Notes: generated from the sequence alone by a model not told the origin. Positions 1-10,944 are shown, numbered from the stretch's first letter. The stretch is DNA of 64,000 nucleotides from Symbiodinium natans (GCA_905221605.1 CAJNDS010002168.1:777765-841764); one strand, 5' to 3'. Numbers and translations are program-made.

Positions 1-430
1 GGAAGGGAATCGGGTTCGCGGCAAGTAGAAGCATGCTATGAAAGCGAACCCAAGCGAAAGCTTGAGGTTGTAAGGCGGAGGATATAGGATTCAGAACCCA
101 CCCTGTAAGGCCATACTCTAGACTCCCGCAATGCCCCAACTTATTGAGTAATTATGACGTGTGGAGCTCAAACCCTCCACGCCATCCTAGGATGGCCCCT
201 AAAACCCTGTGAAAAATGTTCCTGAATAGGGTCCTCTTAACCTCAATAAGGGATTCCTCTACAATATGGCCTTGTGTATGAGCTTTTGGTGCGGCGGTTG
301 GCTAAGTGCAGGTGTTCAGCTGTCGCTCAACCACAGTGGCCGTCAATCTTGCATACTGAAGTTTCCTGAACACCAGGGTTCCGGCTTTACGTAGCCTTAC
401 TGTGTGAAACTATGTGAACCTGTGTTTAAG
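1..430. other. Left-edge spacer without a supported gene
   Basis: This is mixed-composition sequence before the first telomere-type block. I found no convincing exon, RNA gene or repeat boundary. A stretch at 170-250 (GGATGGCCC...AAAACCCTGTGAAAAAT) resembles 32795-32840 and may be a dispersed repeat. Confidence 0.4.
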
Positions 431-550
431 CCCTAAACCCTAAACCCTAAACCCTAAACCCTAAACCCTAAACCCTAAACCCTAAACCCTAAACCCTAAA
501 CCCTAAACCCTAAACCCTAAACCCTAAACCCTAAACCCTAAACCCTCAAC

Positions 551-604
551 CAGCCAGATGCCATCATTTCTTGCAGCCAAGGCGTAGACGACTGAGAGAT
601 GCAC
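551..604 (-). CDS. FnIII-type exon (F-G strands)
   Basis: This exon is 54 nt, phase 0 at both ends. It reads VHLSVVYALAARNDGIWL between a TTTGTAG|G acceptor and a CTG|GTTGAGGG donor. The 'Y-x-L-A-A-R-N-D-G' pattern fits FnIII strand F and the F-G turn. The telomere-type repeat starts immediately after the donor on the sense strand. Confidence 0.75.
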
Positions 605-791
605 CTACAAACGCTGCTTAGTCCGACACGCCCAGGAGACGATGCACTGGCCCCTCCCGAAACTCAAAGGGGTTTAGTTTGGGGTTTAGGGTTTAGGGTT
701 TAGGCTTTAAGCTTTAGGCTTTGGGCTTTAGGGTTTGGGGTTTGGGGTTTGGGGTTTAGGGTGTAGGGTTTAGGATTCAAACACCTCAAAC

Positions 792-868
792 CTGTCCAGG
801 CCTGCCAGCTCTTCACTGTCCGCTGGGCACGCAGGCTTTCCGTTCTGCCAGCCACGGAGGATGCGCAC
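792..868 (-). CDS. Short exon, possible FnIII
   Basis: This exon is 77 nt and reads VRILRGWQNGKPACPADS then EELAGLDR. It sits between a CATCAG|GTGCGC acceptor and a GACAG|GTTTGAGG donor, starts at phase 0 and ends at phase 2. The open frame and both canonical sites make an exon likely. The FnIII assignment rests on position among the others. Confidence 0.75.
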
Positions 869-1063
869 CTGATGACCCTAGACCTTAAACCCTAAACCCT
901 AAACCCTAAATCCTAAACCCTAAACCCTAAACCCTAAACCCTAAACCCTAAACCCCATGCCCTAAACCCTAAACTGCCCTAAACCACAGACCCTCCGACC
1001 CTCAGACCAGTGGGAGGATGCAAAAGGCAGATCCCTAATGTGTTGCTAGATATAGAAATGACC

Positions 1064-1171
1064 CTGAGGAACTTATACTAACAATCCGTGATAGGGATGA
1101 TCATCGGGATTGATAGTACCCTCCTATGGTAATCCCTATGAAGGACCTTTAGTGTAAGGGGGAACATCCTA
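1064..1171. mobile_element. MITE-like family M2 copy
   Basis: Inverted-repeat element: the left end is ACTTATACTAACAATCC and the right end is GGACCTTTAGTGTAAGGGGG, with 'GGAACATCC' at the edge. Related copies are at 14808-14912, 32262-32365 and 58974-59115. It has no coding capacity, so any transposase would act in trans. Confidence 0.65.
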
Positions 1172-1970
1172 AAAATGGCCCTGCGATGGCACTATTTGGG
1201 GTGTTCTACTTTTGGATCCTCCCAGACAATCTCAGGGTTCGGAAAGCTACGTAACGTAAGGGTATCGGAGCCCCCCCCCCCCCACCAAGTGCGTACATGA
1301 AGCAGGGATACCCCCAAAAGGACACCAAACATATACACTCACCAATATTAAAAAGGAACCTTACATACACTCACCAAAAACAGAAATATAAACCCTAATA
1401 CTAAATAGCTGTCTAAATAGTTTAAACTAATAATATAATGTATAATATGCTTCTGACATGACCCTGCCTTTCGGTACCAGAACTATCCAAAACAAAACTG
1501 CTTCGGAGCAAGCCCCACGGGGAAATGCAAGATTGCACCGGTTGGGGCGCTCTTCCGGCCTTGTTTGTGAACAGAAAACCGTTCTGCTTCCTTAAACCCT
1601 AAACCCTTACCACTAGTCCCCCCCCAAACCCCCCCCCAAACCCCCCAAAATCCCCCCCCCCCCCACCCCGCCCACCCCAAAACCTCCCCCCCAAAAAAAC
1701 TAGACAGCCCCAAAATAGCCCCCCCCCCCCCAACTAATCCAGCCCAAGAAATCCTAACAAGGGCCCCTCCAAAGGTCCGGTCTCAGAACAAAGCGAGGCC
1801 TCACGACAGCGCACGTAAAAGCCGAGAACGCACTCGCCGTTTCCGGAAGGGCCTCGAATTTCGATCCACGGTGCTGTGAATACACATCTTTTTCATTTAT
1901 TCATACAAAGATGTGTGCTCCTTATAGCCGTAAAACAGTGAATCCTAAACCCTGAACTCTAAACCCTGTA
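1172..1970. other. Gene-free spacer with C-rich tracts
   Basis: AT-rich spacer followed by C homopolymer runs at 1270-1283 and 1618-1730. A minus-strand ORF of 76 codons over the C tracts is glycine/tryptophan low complexity and is not called. No other feature is seen. Confidence 0.5.
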
Positions 1971-1999
1971 AGCCCTAAAGAGGAGTGCAAGCCCTCAGC

Positions 2000-2061
2000 C
2001 TCCAGGACGCTTCGACCACGTGCCGCCCCGAACCGCGTTCTTCGGCTTAGGGCTGCTTCAG
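2000..2061 (-). CDS. Possible FnIII exon (F-G strands)
   Basis: Reads EAALSRRTRFGAARGRSV then LEAE after a CACTGTAG acceptor. 'F-G-A-A-R-G-R-S' resembles FnIII strand F. The donor is tentatively GAG|GCTGAGGG (GC type). Confidence 0.5.
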
Positions 2062-2897
2062 CTACAGTGCCCCAAGCCCTAAACCCGAAACCCTAACATT
2101 CAGCCCTGAAGATTGAGCCCTTCCGAAAGACCCCCAGGCTTTGGATGACCCCTCAAAGTAAGACTCCCAAAAGGAGGATTCTATTCAGCTTAGGGGGGGC
2201 GGGAGGGGGCAAGGGATAACTGGCTGGCAAACTGTGGCTCTGAAGGGGGCGGGGGGGGGGGGGGGGGGGGGCAGACCTCAATTCCTGCAACCTTCGAGTT
2301 AGGGCTTCGGAGGGGAAAGCTGTAGAGATAAATCAAAGTTCCAAGAGTGAAGCTTTGGGTCTAAACTTTTGGTCAAAACATTTCGGATCGAAACGTTTTT
2401 GGGGTATACAACTTCAAGGTCCTCCTGGCGCAGGGGTCTAGGGTTTAGGGTTTAGAGTGTGGGGTTTGGGGTTTGGGGTTTAGGGTTTTCGTATTTTCTT
2501 TAGGTCCAGCCAATAAAAACGTGCTAGGTTTGCAGGGTGCAGGGTGCAAGGTCCGAGGTTTGGGGGTTTAGGATTCAGGGCTTAGGTTTCTAAGCCCTTG
2601 AAAGACCTAAGCCTGAATCCCGAAACCCCTCAAACCTAAACCCTAAACCCCTTGACTTGCCCCAAACCTAAACCCTAAACCCTAATCCCTCAAGCCTAAA
2701 CCCTAAACCCCTTGACTGGCCCTAACCCCTTACTAAGTCCGCGCTCTATGTAAGTGCTCCAAACCTATCTTCTTACAGGTTATCAGGCTTTAGGTTTAGG
2801 GTTTAGGGTTTAGGGTTTAGGGTTTAGGGTTCAGGGTTCAGGGTTTACGGTTTAGGGTTTAGGGTTTACGGTTTGGCGTTTCACCTAAGCCCTATAC

Positions 2898-2965
2898 CCT
2901 CCCCCGGGGGCGCAACTGGGCCACGAGAGACTCACGGAGCTCTCTGTCGTCCCAGTGACGTGGAC
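2898..2965 (-). CDS. FnIII exon (A-B strands)
   Basis: This exon is 68 nt and reads VHVTGTTESSVSLSWPSC then APGG. The 'S-S-V-S-L-S-W' B strand with its core Trp is the strongest FnIII hallmark. The acceptor is TTGACAG|GTCC and the donor GGAGG|GTATAGGG. It starts at phase 0 and ends at phase 2. Confidence 0.88.
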
Positions 2966-3449
2966 CTGTCAAGATACGCAGGTTACGCGCGAACATCAAG
3001 ACCTGAGCATTTTTCAACCGCAGGTCCGGGTTTAGGGTTTAGGGTTTAGGGTTTAGGGTTTAGGGTTTAGGGTTTAGGGTTTAGGGTTTAGGGTTTAGGG
3101 TTTAGGGTTTAGGGTTTAGGGTTTAGGGTTTAGGGAACAGCTTTCCAACAGTCCACAAAGCCTCCGGCCGAAACCTCCAAAAACACCGGAGCCCAACACT
3201 CAACTGCCCTCGTTGATCAAGACACGGTCTCTGGGGAGCTCAGTATGTAGGTCGTCTACGACCCAGGGTTTTGCATGGAAGGGCTTGGGGGAGTCGCACT
3301 CGTCCCGTTACACCCACCTCAGGAAGGGGGGCGGTGGCGGAGCCTATACAGCCTGAAACCCTGAACCCTATAGGGTGCCCTAACTTATTCAACCCTAAAC
3401 CCTCAACCCTAATCCCTAAACCCTCAACCCTCAACCCTCAACCCTTCAC

Positions 3450-3495
3450 CAGCCTCCCGTGGCTGATCTGGACGACCAGGTGGTGCCCTCACCAC
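3450..3495 (-). CDS. Possible FnIII linker exon
   Basis: Reads VVRAPPGRPDQPREA, the proline-rich style of FnIII interdomain linkers. The acceptor is CAAAG|GTGG and the donor CTG|GTGAAGGG. The sense-strand intron starts with GTTGAGGG/TTTAGGG-type repeats. Confidence 0.55.
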
Positions 3496-3953
3496 CTTTG
3501 AGGCTTCGGGTTTAGGGGTTTGGGTTTAGGGTTTAGGGTTTAGGAGAGTTTCTGAAAGGAGGGTTTAGGATGGTTCAGGAGGGTTTAGGGTTTAGGGATT
3601 AGGTTTCATGGACGACCTGTCAGGGCGTTCAGGGCTCAGGAATCTTCGAGTGTTTTGAGTGCTTAGGGCTGTTAGTGAGGGATTTTGGGGCTTCTGGGGC
3701 TTTTGGGGGTTTAGAATTTACAGGTCAATTTACAGGGGCTTAGCACTAGTCGGGGCGCTTTTGGGCTCAGGGTTCAGGGTTTAGGGCCTCAATAAGGTAG
3801 CCCCTAATTTCGGAAACGCCCATATGGGGATTTCTGAAATTAGGGGTGCCCCCCGTATATACCCCAAACAGAATAGAATCCCCTTAGTTAAAGGGACCCC
3901 CCAAAAAGGGTACCCCAATTTTCGGAAACCCCCACATGGGGATTAGGATCCAC

Positions 3954-3998
3954 GGCCGCTGTTAGACGCAGCCGCGAAAACACCCGTGCACGAATGAC
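3954..3998 (-). CDS. FnIII exon (F-G strands)
   Basis: After a GGCGAG|GT acceptor the frame reads HSCTGVFAAASNSG. 'V-F-A-A-A-S-N-S-G-R-G-S' is a typical F strand, N-x-x-G turn and G strand. The donor may be C|GTGGATCC, or may lie a few bases further on. Confidence 0.65.
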
Positions 3999-4370
3999 CT
4001 CGCCGAGCCCTAAACCCGAAACCCGAAACCCCAAACCCCGAACCCCAAACCCAAAACCTTAAACCCCAAACCCGAAACCCGCAAACCGAAACCCCAAACC
4101 CCAAACCCTAAATCCTATAAATACTAAACGCTAAACCCTAAACCCTAAACCCTAATCCCTAAGCCCTAAACCCTAAGCCCTAAGCCCTAAGCCCCAAACC
4201 CTAAACCCTAAACCCTAAACCCTACACCCTAAACCCTAAACCCTACACCCTAAACCCTAAACCCTAAACCCTAAACCCTAAACCCTACACCCTAAACCCT
4301 AAACCCAAAACCCTAAACCCTACACCCTAAACCCTAAACCTGCAAGGTTGAGGCCTCTAGGGCTTCGGGT

Positions 4371-4431
4371 TCAGGCTCGTTGGCGCCTCGGAGGTCAAGG
4401 ACCAGTCCGACTCCCCTGCAGCCGAGAATGC
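4371..4431 (-). CDS. FnIII exon (F-G strands)
   Basis: Reads AFSAAGESDWSLTSEAPTS after CCGGCAG|GCATTC. 'A-G-E-S-D-W-S-L-T-S' matches the FnIII G strand. It is flanked left by CCCTAAA blocks and right by TTTAGGG blocks. The donor is probably of GC type and is not fixed to the base. Confidence 0.8.
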
Positions 4432-5480
4432 CTGCCGGTGTAGGGTTTAGGGTTTAGGGTTTAGGGTTTAGGGTTTAGGGTTTAGGGTTTAGGGTTTAGG
4501 GTTTAGGGTTTGGGGTTTGGGGTTTGGGGTTTGGTGTTTGGTGTTTGGGGTTCGCGGCTCGCGGCTGAGGGTTTAGGGTTGAGGGTTGAGGGTTTAGGGT
4601 TCAGGGTTTAGGGTTTAGGGTTCCGGGTTTAGGGCCGCATCTGGTAAAGGGTCGCTAAAGTTGGGGGGTCAGCAAAGGATCCCGGAGCCCTATGCCGTAG
4701 CCCCTCGACCCGAAACCAGCTTTTCTTTAAGTAGGGTTTAGGGTTTGGTGTTTAGGGTTTATAAAGGGTTTGGGGTTTAGGGGTTAGGGTTTAGGGTTTG
4801 GGGTTTAGGGTTTAGGGTTTATGGTTTAGGGTTTAGGGTTTAGCGTTAAGAGCTTAGGGTTTAGGGTTTCAAGTCTTTCTGTCTCACATCTCTGGGTTTT
4901 GGGTTTTTGTGCTCTCTGATCACTCACAGGGCCTACGTGGCCATCTTGCAAGAACCCTGTAAACCTTAGTTACACCCAAATGCCCTAAACCCTACTGTAA
5001 ACCTTTAAAAAAAACTAAACCCTAAACCCCGAAACCCCGAACCCCGAACCCCAAACCCCAAACCCTAAACCTTATAGACCCTAAACCGAAACCGCCAAAG
5101 TAAGGCACGAGCCTAGGTGCAGCAGAACATGCCCTGAGGTCAGAAACGGAATCACACTCGACCATCTAGACCCAAGAGTAACATGGGTATAAAAGGGCAC
5201 CCTTTGTGGTTTAAAGGGGGTTCCTAAACCCTAAGCCCTAAACCCTAAACCCCAAACCCCAAACCCTAAACCCTATAAAAAGGGGAATAAGGGCCTATTC
5301 TCCCGGTCCTAGCCATTCAACCCAAGAAGAGGGTTTAGGGTTTTCTGCTTCAGCTCTTAGGGCTCGGGGGAGCCCAAGAAAAAGGAAGGGTTTAGTGTTT
5401 GGGGTTTAGGGTTTAGGGTTTAGGGTTTAGGGTTTAGGGCTAAGGGGTTAGGGCTTCCGGATGTTTAGGGTTTAGGGCTT

Positions 5481-5519
5481 CAGCCCCGCGCGATGCCTTG
5501 ACGGATACGTGGTAGAAGC
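5481..5519 (-). CDS. FnIII exon (F strand)
   Basis: After TTTCGAG|GC the frame reads FYHVSVKASRGAEA. 'F-Y-H-V-S-V-K-A-S' is a textbook FnIII F strand. The donor is uncertain (GC or GA within GGGGCTGAAGCCC). Confidence 0.7.
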
Positions 5520-5675
5520 CTCGAAAGGGACAGCATCAACCCGAAACCCCAATCCCTAAACCCTAAATCCCAAACCCGCAACCCCTAAACCCTAAGTCCC
5601 AAACCCAGAACCCCTAAACCCTAAGTCCTAAACCCTAAACCCTAAACCCTAAACCCTAAACCCTAAACCCTCAAC

Positions 5676-5768
5676 AGATGCGGTCCTTACGGCATCTGTA
5701 GTCCTGAAACTTTTCCGTGCTACTTGGACACCACCGAAAGGGGCCCAATCAATGTAGTTGTCAGGACC
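5676..5768 (-). CDS. Short coding exon of the FnIII series
   Basis: This exon is 93 nt, phase 0 at both ends. It reads GPDNYIDWAPFGGVQVARK then SFRTTDAVRTAS, between GCCAG|GGTCC and ATCT|GTTGAGGG. Both sites are canonical and the frame is open. The FnIII assignment is plausible, not certain. The telomere-type repeat begins at the donor. Confidence 0.8.
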
Positions 5769-5929
5769 CTGGCATATGTACATATATACATATTTGTATA
5801 TATCTATATGTCTATATATTGTGAGCCTCTCTATATGTATATATATATATATATCTGTATATATGGTACCCCCCGCCCCATATGCCCACACTTTTTCCTC
5901 TCAGGTGCCATGGTAGGGTTTAGAGGCTT

Positions 5930-7235
5930 AGGATTTCGAAGCCTCCAAGAGCAGCGAGCACTGTACCAATGTTTTAGGCCCAAAAGAGCAAAAACGCTGT
6001 ACTGTCCCAAAACCTATCTTTTTAAGCCAAAACAAGCAAAAATGCCGTACTGTCCCAAAAAAAACAAAAAAACCAAAGTTTGGAGACCTCCAGGCCCTGG
6101 AGGAGCCCAAGGTCTCCAAACTTTGGTTTTTTTGGTTTGTTTTGGGACAGTACAGCATTTTTGCAGTTTTTGCCTTAAAAAAATTGGTTTTTTTGGGACA
6201 GTACAGCATTTTCGAGGCCTGGGACTGCAAAAACGCTGTACTGTCCCACAAAAACCTATCTTTTTAAGCCAAAACAAGCAAAAATGCCGTACTGTCCCAA
6301 AAAAACCAAAAAAAAAACAAAGTTTGGAGACCCCCAGGCCCTGGAGGAGCCCAAGGTCTCCAAACTTTGGTTTTTTTGGTTTTTTGGGACAGTACAGCAT
6401 TTTTGCACTTTTTGCCTTAAAAAGATTGGTTTTTTTGGGACAGTACAGCATTTTCGAGGCGTGGGACTGCAAAAACGCTGTACTGTCCCAAAAAAACCTA
6501 TCTTTTTAAGCCAAAACAAGCAAAAATGCCGCACTGTCCCAAAAAAACCAAAAAAACCAAAGTTTGGAGACCTCCAGGCCCTGGAGGAGCCCAAGGTCTC
6601 CAAACTTTGGTTTTTTTGGTTTGTTTTGGGACAGTACAGCATTTTTGCAGTTTTTGCCTTAAAAAAATTGGTTTTTTTGGGACAGTACAGCATTTTCGAG
6701 GCCTGGGACTGCAAAAACGCTGTACTGTCCCACAAAAACCTATCTTTTTAAGCCAAAACAAGCAAAAATGCCGTACTGTCCCAAAAAAACCAAAAAAAAA
6801 ACAAAGTTTGGAGACCCCCAGGCCCTGGAGGAGCCCAAGGTCTCCAAACTTTGGTTTTTTTGGTTTTTTGGGACAGTACAGCATTTTTGCACTTTTTGCC
6901 TTAAAAAGATTGGTTTTTTTGGGACAGTACAGCATTTTCGAGGCGTGGGACTGCAAAAACGCTGTACTGTCCCAAAAAAACCTATCTTTTTAAGCCAAAA
7001 CAAGCAAAAATGCCGCACTGTCCCAAAAAAACCAAAAAAACCAAAGTTTGGAGACCTCCAGGCCCTGGAGGAGCCCAAGGTCTCCAAACTTTGGTTTTTT
7101 TGGTTTGTTTTGGGACAGTACAGCATTTTTGCACTTTTTGCCTTAAAAGGATTGGTTTTTTGGGACAGTACAGCACTTTCGAGGCCTGGGACTGCAAAAA
7201 CGCTGTACTGTCCCAAAAAAACCAATCTTTCAGGC
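5930..7235. repeat. Palindromic tandem array, 242-bp unit, 484-bp higher order
   Basis: About 5.3 head-to-tail copies; the anchor AAGCCAAAACAAGC recurs at 6023, 6266, 6508, 6750 and 6992. Alternate units share diagnostic differences (CCCACAAAAACC versus CCCAAAAAAACC), which gives a 484-bp higher-order period. Each unit is itself an inverted repeat: CCAAAGTTTGGAGACC pairs with GGTCTCCAAACTTTGG around a CCAGGCCCTGG core, and GGGACAGTACAGC occurs in both orientations. The repetitive ORFs in both strands (FGTVQHF / TVPKKP patterns) are by-products. It lies in the intron between the 5.7-kb and 8.8-kb exons. Confidence 0.95.
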
Positions 7236-7239
7236 CGAT

Positions 7240-8080
7240 TCACAGTATTTTATACAGGAGTCCTATTGGCTCCTATTCATTTAGCAAGATTCCTTCTCAT
7301 TTTTATAGGATTCCTATGAATTATAACCGGTTCTTTTCAATTTGGTAAGGGTTCCTATTCATTTTAATAGGCTTCCTATTAGCTTTTATCGGTTCCGAAA
7401 AATATTGGCAGGATTCCTATGAAGTCAATAGAGGGTTCCTATTTATTTTCATAGGATTCCAATAAAGTTTCATAGGGTTCCTAATTCTTTTAATAAGGCT
7501 CCTACTAATGTAATAAAATTCCCATCAATTTTAATCAGACGCTTATTCATGTTAATGGGATTCGTATTTATTTTAATGGATCGCATTCGTTTGAAAGGGA
7601 TACCGATTGGTTTAGGCTCATATTAACTTTAGTAGGATTCCTATTATTTAGGGGTTCACACAATTTTATAGGAGTCCCATTGGTTCCTATTAATTTTAGT
7701 AGGGGCCCTCTTCAGTTTATTAGGATTGCTATCAAGTATAATTGAGTTCTACTTTTCTAGGGTTCCTATGGATTGAAATAGAGGATTCCTGTTGTTCTGT
7801 GTATAAGATTCCAATACATCTCCATAGTTTGCCTAATTATTTTAATAAGGCTGCTACAAATGTAATATGATTCCTATCAATTTTATTCTGTCATTTGAAT
7901 AGGGTTCCCATAGAATTTGATAGAATTAAGGGTTCTCATTCCTATTAATGGGTTTCCTTTTCATTTTAATAAGATTCCTATTGAAACAAGATGAATCCTA
8001 TGAACCCAATTAAATTTGATAGGAACGCTATTCACATGCATAGGATTTCTATTTAAATTCATAGCATGCAATCCACAGTC
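7240..8080. repeat. AT-rich degenerate tandem repeat
   Basis: Degenerate repeats of about 30-40 bp around 'TTCCTATTAATTTTAATAGGA', with alternating TAGGATTCCTA palindromes. AT content is far above the surroundings. The array abuts the 242-bp array and contains no coding frame. Confidence 0.8.
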
Positions 8081-8760
8081 TCGAGCAAATTGTTCAGGTC
8101 ATTTCTGCTGGAGTTTTATGGGAGTCCCTCCCCCCTTTAAAAACCACCGCACGTGGTGGAACGTAGTATTTTTGCCTGGAAACCATGCTGAAGCGTGGGC
8201 GCATGGGGGGGGGGGGGGCAGCATATATATATATCAACATACATAGCAAAACCACTTTTCCTGTACATGTTCTGGCAGAGCGGTTCGTAAAGAATCCCAG
8301 GTACCCCTAAACCCTAAGCCCCATGCGAATAGGGTTTAGAAGGAAATGGCTACAGCGCCACTTTTCTCCCTAAGTTATACATCTTAGACTCTAACGCTGT
8401 ATGACTTTCTTTGGCTTAAATTAAAGTTTAGGTTTAGCGTTTAGGATTGACAGAGCATTCTGGCAGAGCCTTTTATAAAGACTACGTAAGCATCTGGGAT
8501 TGTTGGCCAACCAGTTCCGTTCTACCCCTTGGGATGTCCCCCCCTTAATACTAACAGTCCGTAATAGGGATTATAGTAAGGAATGTTGCGCATCCCTAAA
8601 CCTATAACCCTAGAATCCGCATATAAGCCCCCAACGCTGAACCAATGTCAACCCTAAACCCGATATCCTACAACCATCGTCGCAAGCGCCGACCTTTCCG
8701 CCCTCAACCCTACACCCCCCCTGAACTCAAAATTCTACCTAGACCCCCAGAAGCCGAAAC
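8081..8760. other. Spacer with a partial M2 copy
   Basis: Contains a G run at 8204-8219 and a partial M2 end near 8523-8560 (CCCCCTTAATACTAACAGTCC). A possible exon at about 8110-8180 on the minus strand (KYYVPPRAVVF) lacks firm borders. Confidence 0.4.
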
Positions 8761-8835
8761 CTGCCCAAAAGGGCAGCACCCGAAGCCACGTGCAGCCGAG
8801 AAACGCCCGGGAACAAGGCCGTGGAAATCCGTCAC
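8761..8835 (-). CDS. FnIII exon (E-F strands)
   Basis: This exon is 75 nt, phase 0 at both ends, and reads VTDFHGLVPGRFSAARG then FGCCPFGQ. 'G-L-V-P-G-R' is the FnIII E-F tyrosine-corner region. The acceptor is AACCCAG|GTGACGG and the donor GGGCAG|GTTTCGG. A 75-codon plus-strand ORF across the same bases is rejected. Confidence 0.8.
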
Positions 8836-9010
8836 CTGGGTTGTGGACTACTTTGGCGGCATCGAGGGTTAAAGTTTAGGGGCCTGCAGTTAGGGTTTAG
8901 GGTCCATAGGGGCCTAGAGTTTACAACCAAGTAAGCAATGGAAGAGGAATTGAGAATTGACCCGAGTACCCTAAACCCTTAGCCGGAAATTGGGCTTCGA
9001 AAAAGACAGC

Positions 9011-9130
9011 TCGGAGGTTCATGGGTAATTATATCTGGGTTATAAGTAGGAGAACTATAATTATCACTGGTTATGACCTTTTTTCGGGTACTTACAACAC
9101 CACTTATAGCTACCCGTGAACCTTCAAGTA
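9011..9130. mobile_element. MITE-like family M1 copy
   Basis: Left end CTCGGAGGTTCATGGGTA, right end TACCCGTGAACCTTCAAG: a terminal inverted repeat of about 18 bp around an AT-rich core of about 85 bp. It is the same family as 9659-9772, 12118-12242, 14659-14800, 20904-21024, 29599-29715 and 53523-53637. Confidence 0.8.
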
Positions 9131-9658
9131 CAGGGGCTCAGGGCCCTAAACCCTAAACCATGAAGCTTCCAGTGCTGAGAACTGCTGAACTACCCATGAA
9201 CCTTCAAAAAGGGGAGGGTCCCTAAGCCTCTTCACCAGAGGGCAGCCCCAACACTCCGAGGCGGTTTAGGGTTTACGGTTTAGGGTTTAGTTCGGATTTA
9301 TGCATAAAGGGTATCGGGGGTAGCTGGTATTGTACTGATGTAGGATTTTTTCTGGCCAGCTGTGGCAATTGTTTAGGCTCCGGCCTCTTCTTGCTAAGGC
9401 TCAAGATCCTCAGGGTTTAAGGGTGTACGGTGTACGGGTAGCCAAGGCCCTAAACCGAAGACCCTACACCCGAAACCCCAAACCCTGAATAAAGCCAAAG
9501 CGCTAAGGCCCTGAACTGAGAGCCTCGACACCCAAGCAACAGACGAGCGACATTGTGGCCGTTTTGTGGGACCGTCTTCTTGGTGCGAACCTTTGACGCG
9601 ACTCCCGCAGGAAAAACTAGGGTTGAGGCTTAGTCTCTGTATGGGAACACTAGAACGT

Positions 9659-9772
9659 ACTTGCAGGTTCATGGGTAGCTACCAATAGGGTTATGAGTAC
9701 CCTACATAAGGTTGTAAAACTATAGTTCCCTGACTTATAACCCCACTTCTAGCTACCCATGAACCTCCAAGT
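9659..9772. mobile_element. MITE-like family M1 copy
   Basis: ACTTGCAGGTTCATGGGTAG at the left and CTACCCATGAACCTCCAAGT at the right, with a non-coding AT-rich core. Only about 530 bp separates it from the 9011 copy. Confidence 0.85.
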
Positions 9773-10016
9773 AGACCGGAATCCTAAACACGAAACCCTG
9801 AACCCAATCCCTAAACCCTAAACCTTACAGGTTGGAGAAGGCAGGGCAAACTAACAGACGACCACCGTGTACTCTATACCCTAAATCGACTCACCGCTGG
9901 GGCAACACTGTGGACCCCAAACCCTAAACCCTACACCCTAAACCCAAAATCCGACTCACTGCTAGCATGAAGCTGTCTACCCCCTACAGTAATTAACCCC
10001 TTTAGCACACGGGCAC

Positions 10017-10096
10017 GAGTTGATGGGAAATTCGGGCAAACGTTGGGCTTGGCGCGCAGACACGGACCAGCCCTCAGGGCGTCCAAGACTTTGGAA
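10017..10096 (-). CDS. Probable short exon
   Basis: Reads SKVLDALRAGPCLRAKP then NVCPNFPST between a CTGAG acceptor and an ACTC|GTGCCC donor. The plus strand shows CAGGTAAGG at the right border, a perfect donor for a plus-strand exon, so the strand is not completely settled. Confidence 0.5.
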
Positions 10097-10279
10097 CTCA
10101 GGTAAGGGGTAGGGTTTAGGGTTGGGGGTTTAGGGTTCAGGGTTCAGGGTTCAGGGTTCAGGGTTCAGGGTTTAGGGTTTAGGGCTTAGGGTTTAGGGTT
10201 TAGGGCCAGGGTAGAGTTCAGGCTGTTTAGGGTTTGCAGTCCAGGTTTTAGGTTTGTGGTTGCCGAGGTTATGCGAGGT

Positions 10280-10640
10280 TGCAGACCAACTCCTAAGTAT
10301 GCCATGTAAGCCAAGTGCCCAAGTGACACAAGTCTCCCCAATGTCTTGCGTGTCACAAGTGACCTAGCCGAAGTGACCCAAGTGCCCAAGCGACACCAAC
10401 GTCCCAAGCGACGAGTGAGTGAAGTGTCCCCAGCCACCCAAGCAACGCAAATGTTCCCAGTGCTGGCGACAGTGTGCCAAGTATCCGAAAATGACTCAAG
10501 CGACCTAAGTGTCGCAAGTGACCCAAGTGATCCAGGTAACCCATGTGTTCCCAGTTCTCGCAAATATTTCAAGTGTCCCAAATCTGACCCCAAGCGACCC
10601 AAGTGACCCCCAAGTGCTCCGAGCGGCCCATGTGACACAG
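10280..10640. repeat. Degenerate 9-bp minisatellite (CCAAGTGAC)n
   Basis: About 35 divergent tandem copies of CCAAGTGAC/CCAAGCGAC. A related array in the opposite orientation (GTCACTTGG) is at 34080-34380. ORFs across it in three frames are repeat artefacts. Confidence 0.85.
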
Positions 10641-10647
10641 CCCATAC

Positions 10648-10770
10648 GTAGCTTCAGTGAAGAGTTTCATATCAAGTTCGTCTGAATCACCTTCCATCAA
10701 GTGTTGCTGCGTAAACAAGAAGGCCTTAATTCCTTGCGAGTTGTAAGTGGGCAGTCTTGGGGTGGTAGGT
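10648..10770 (-). CDS. Coding exon, family not recognised
   Basis: Open minus frame PTTPRLPTYNSQGIKAF then LFTQQHLMEGDSDELD then MKLFTEAT. The acceptor is CTGCAG|A and the donor GCTAC|GTATGGG. Composition and codon use look genuinely coding. It is not FnIII-like, and I do not recognise it. Confidence 0.65.
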
Positions 10771-10944
10771 CTGCAGACTCCTGCGCGCTCACAACGCGCG
10801 CTGCCGTTTGGAGAACCCTAAACCCTAAACCCTAAACCCTAAACCCTAAACCCTAAACCCTAAACCCTAAACCCTAAACCCTAAACCCTAAGCCCTAAGC
10901 CCTAATTAAACCCTAAACAACACCCACTTCGAAATACTGCCCAC

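Noticed and set aside
5649-7348. Many 70-260-codon ORFs on both strands
   Set aside because: They are translations of the 242-bp palindromic array; the same TVPKK/FGTVQHF strings appear on both strands because the DNA is self-complementary.
8645-8872. 75-codon plus-strand Pro/Arg ORF
   Set aside because: Overlaps a minus-strand FnIII exon with symmetric phase and canonical sites.
10085-10110. Plus-strand donor CAGGTAAGG as evidence for a plus-strand gene
   Set aside because: Isolated site; the same island is open and spliceable on the minus strand, in line with all neighbours.
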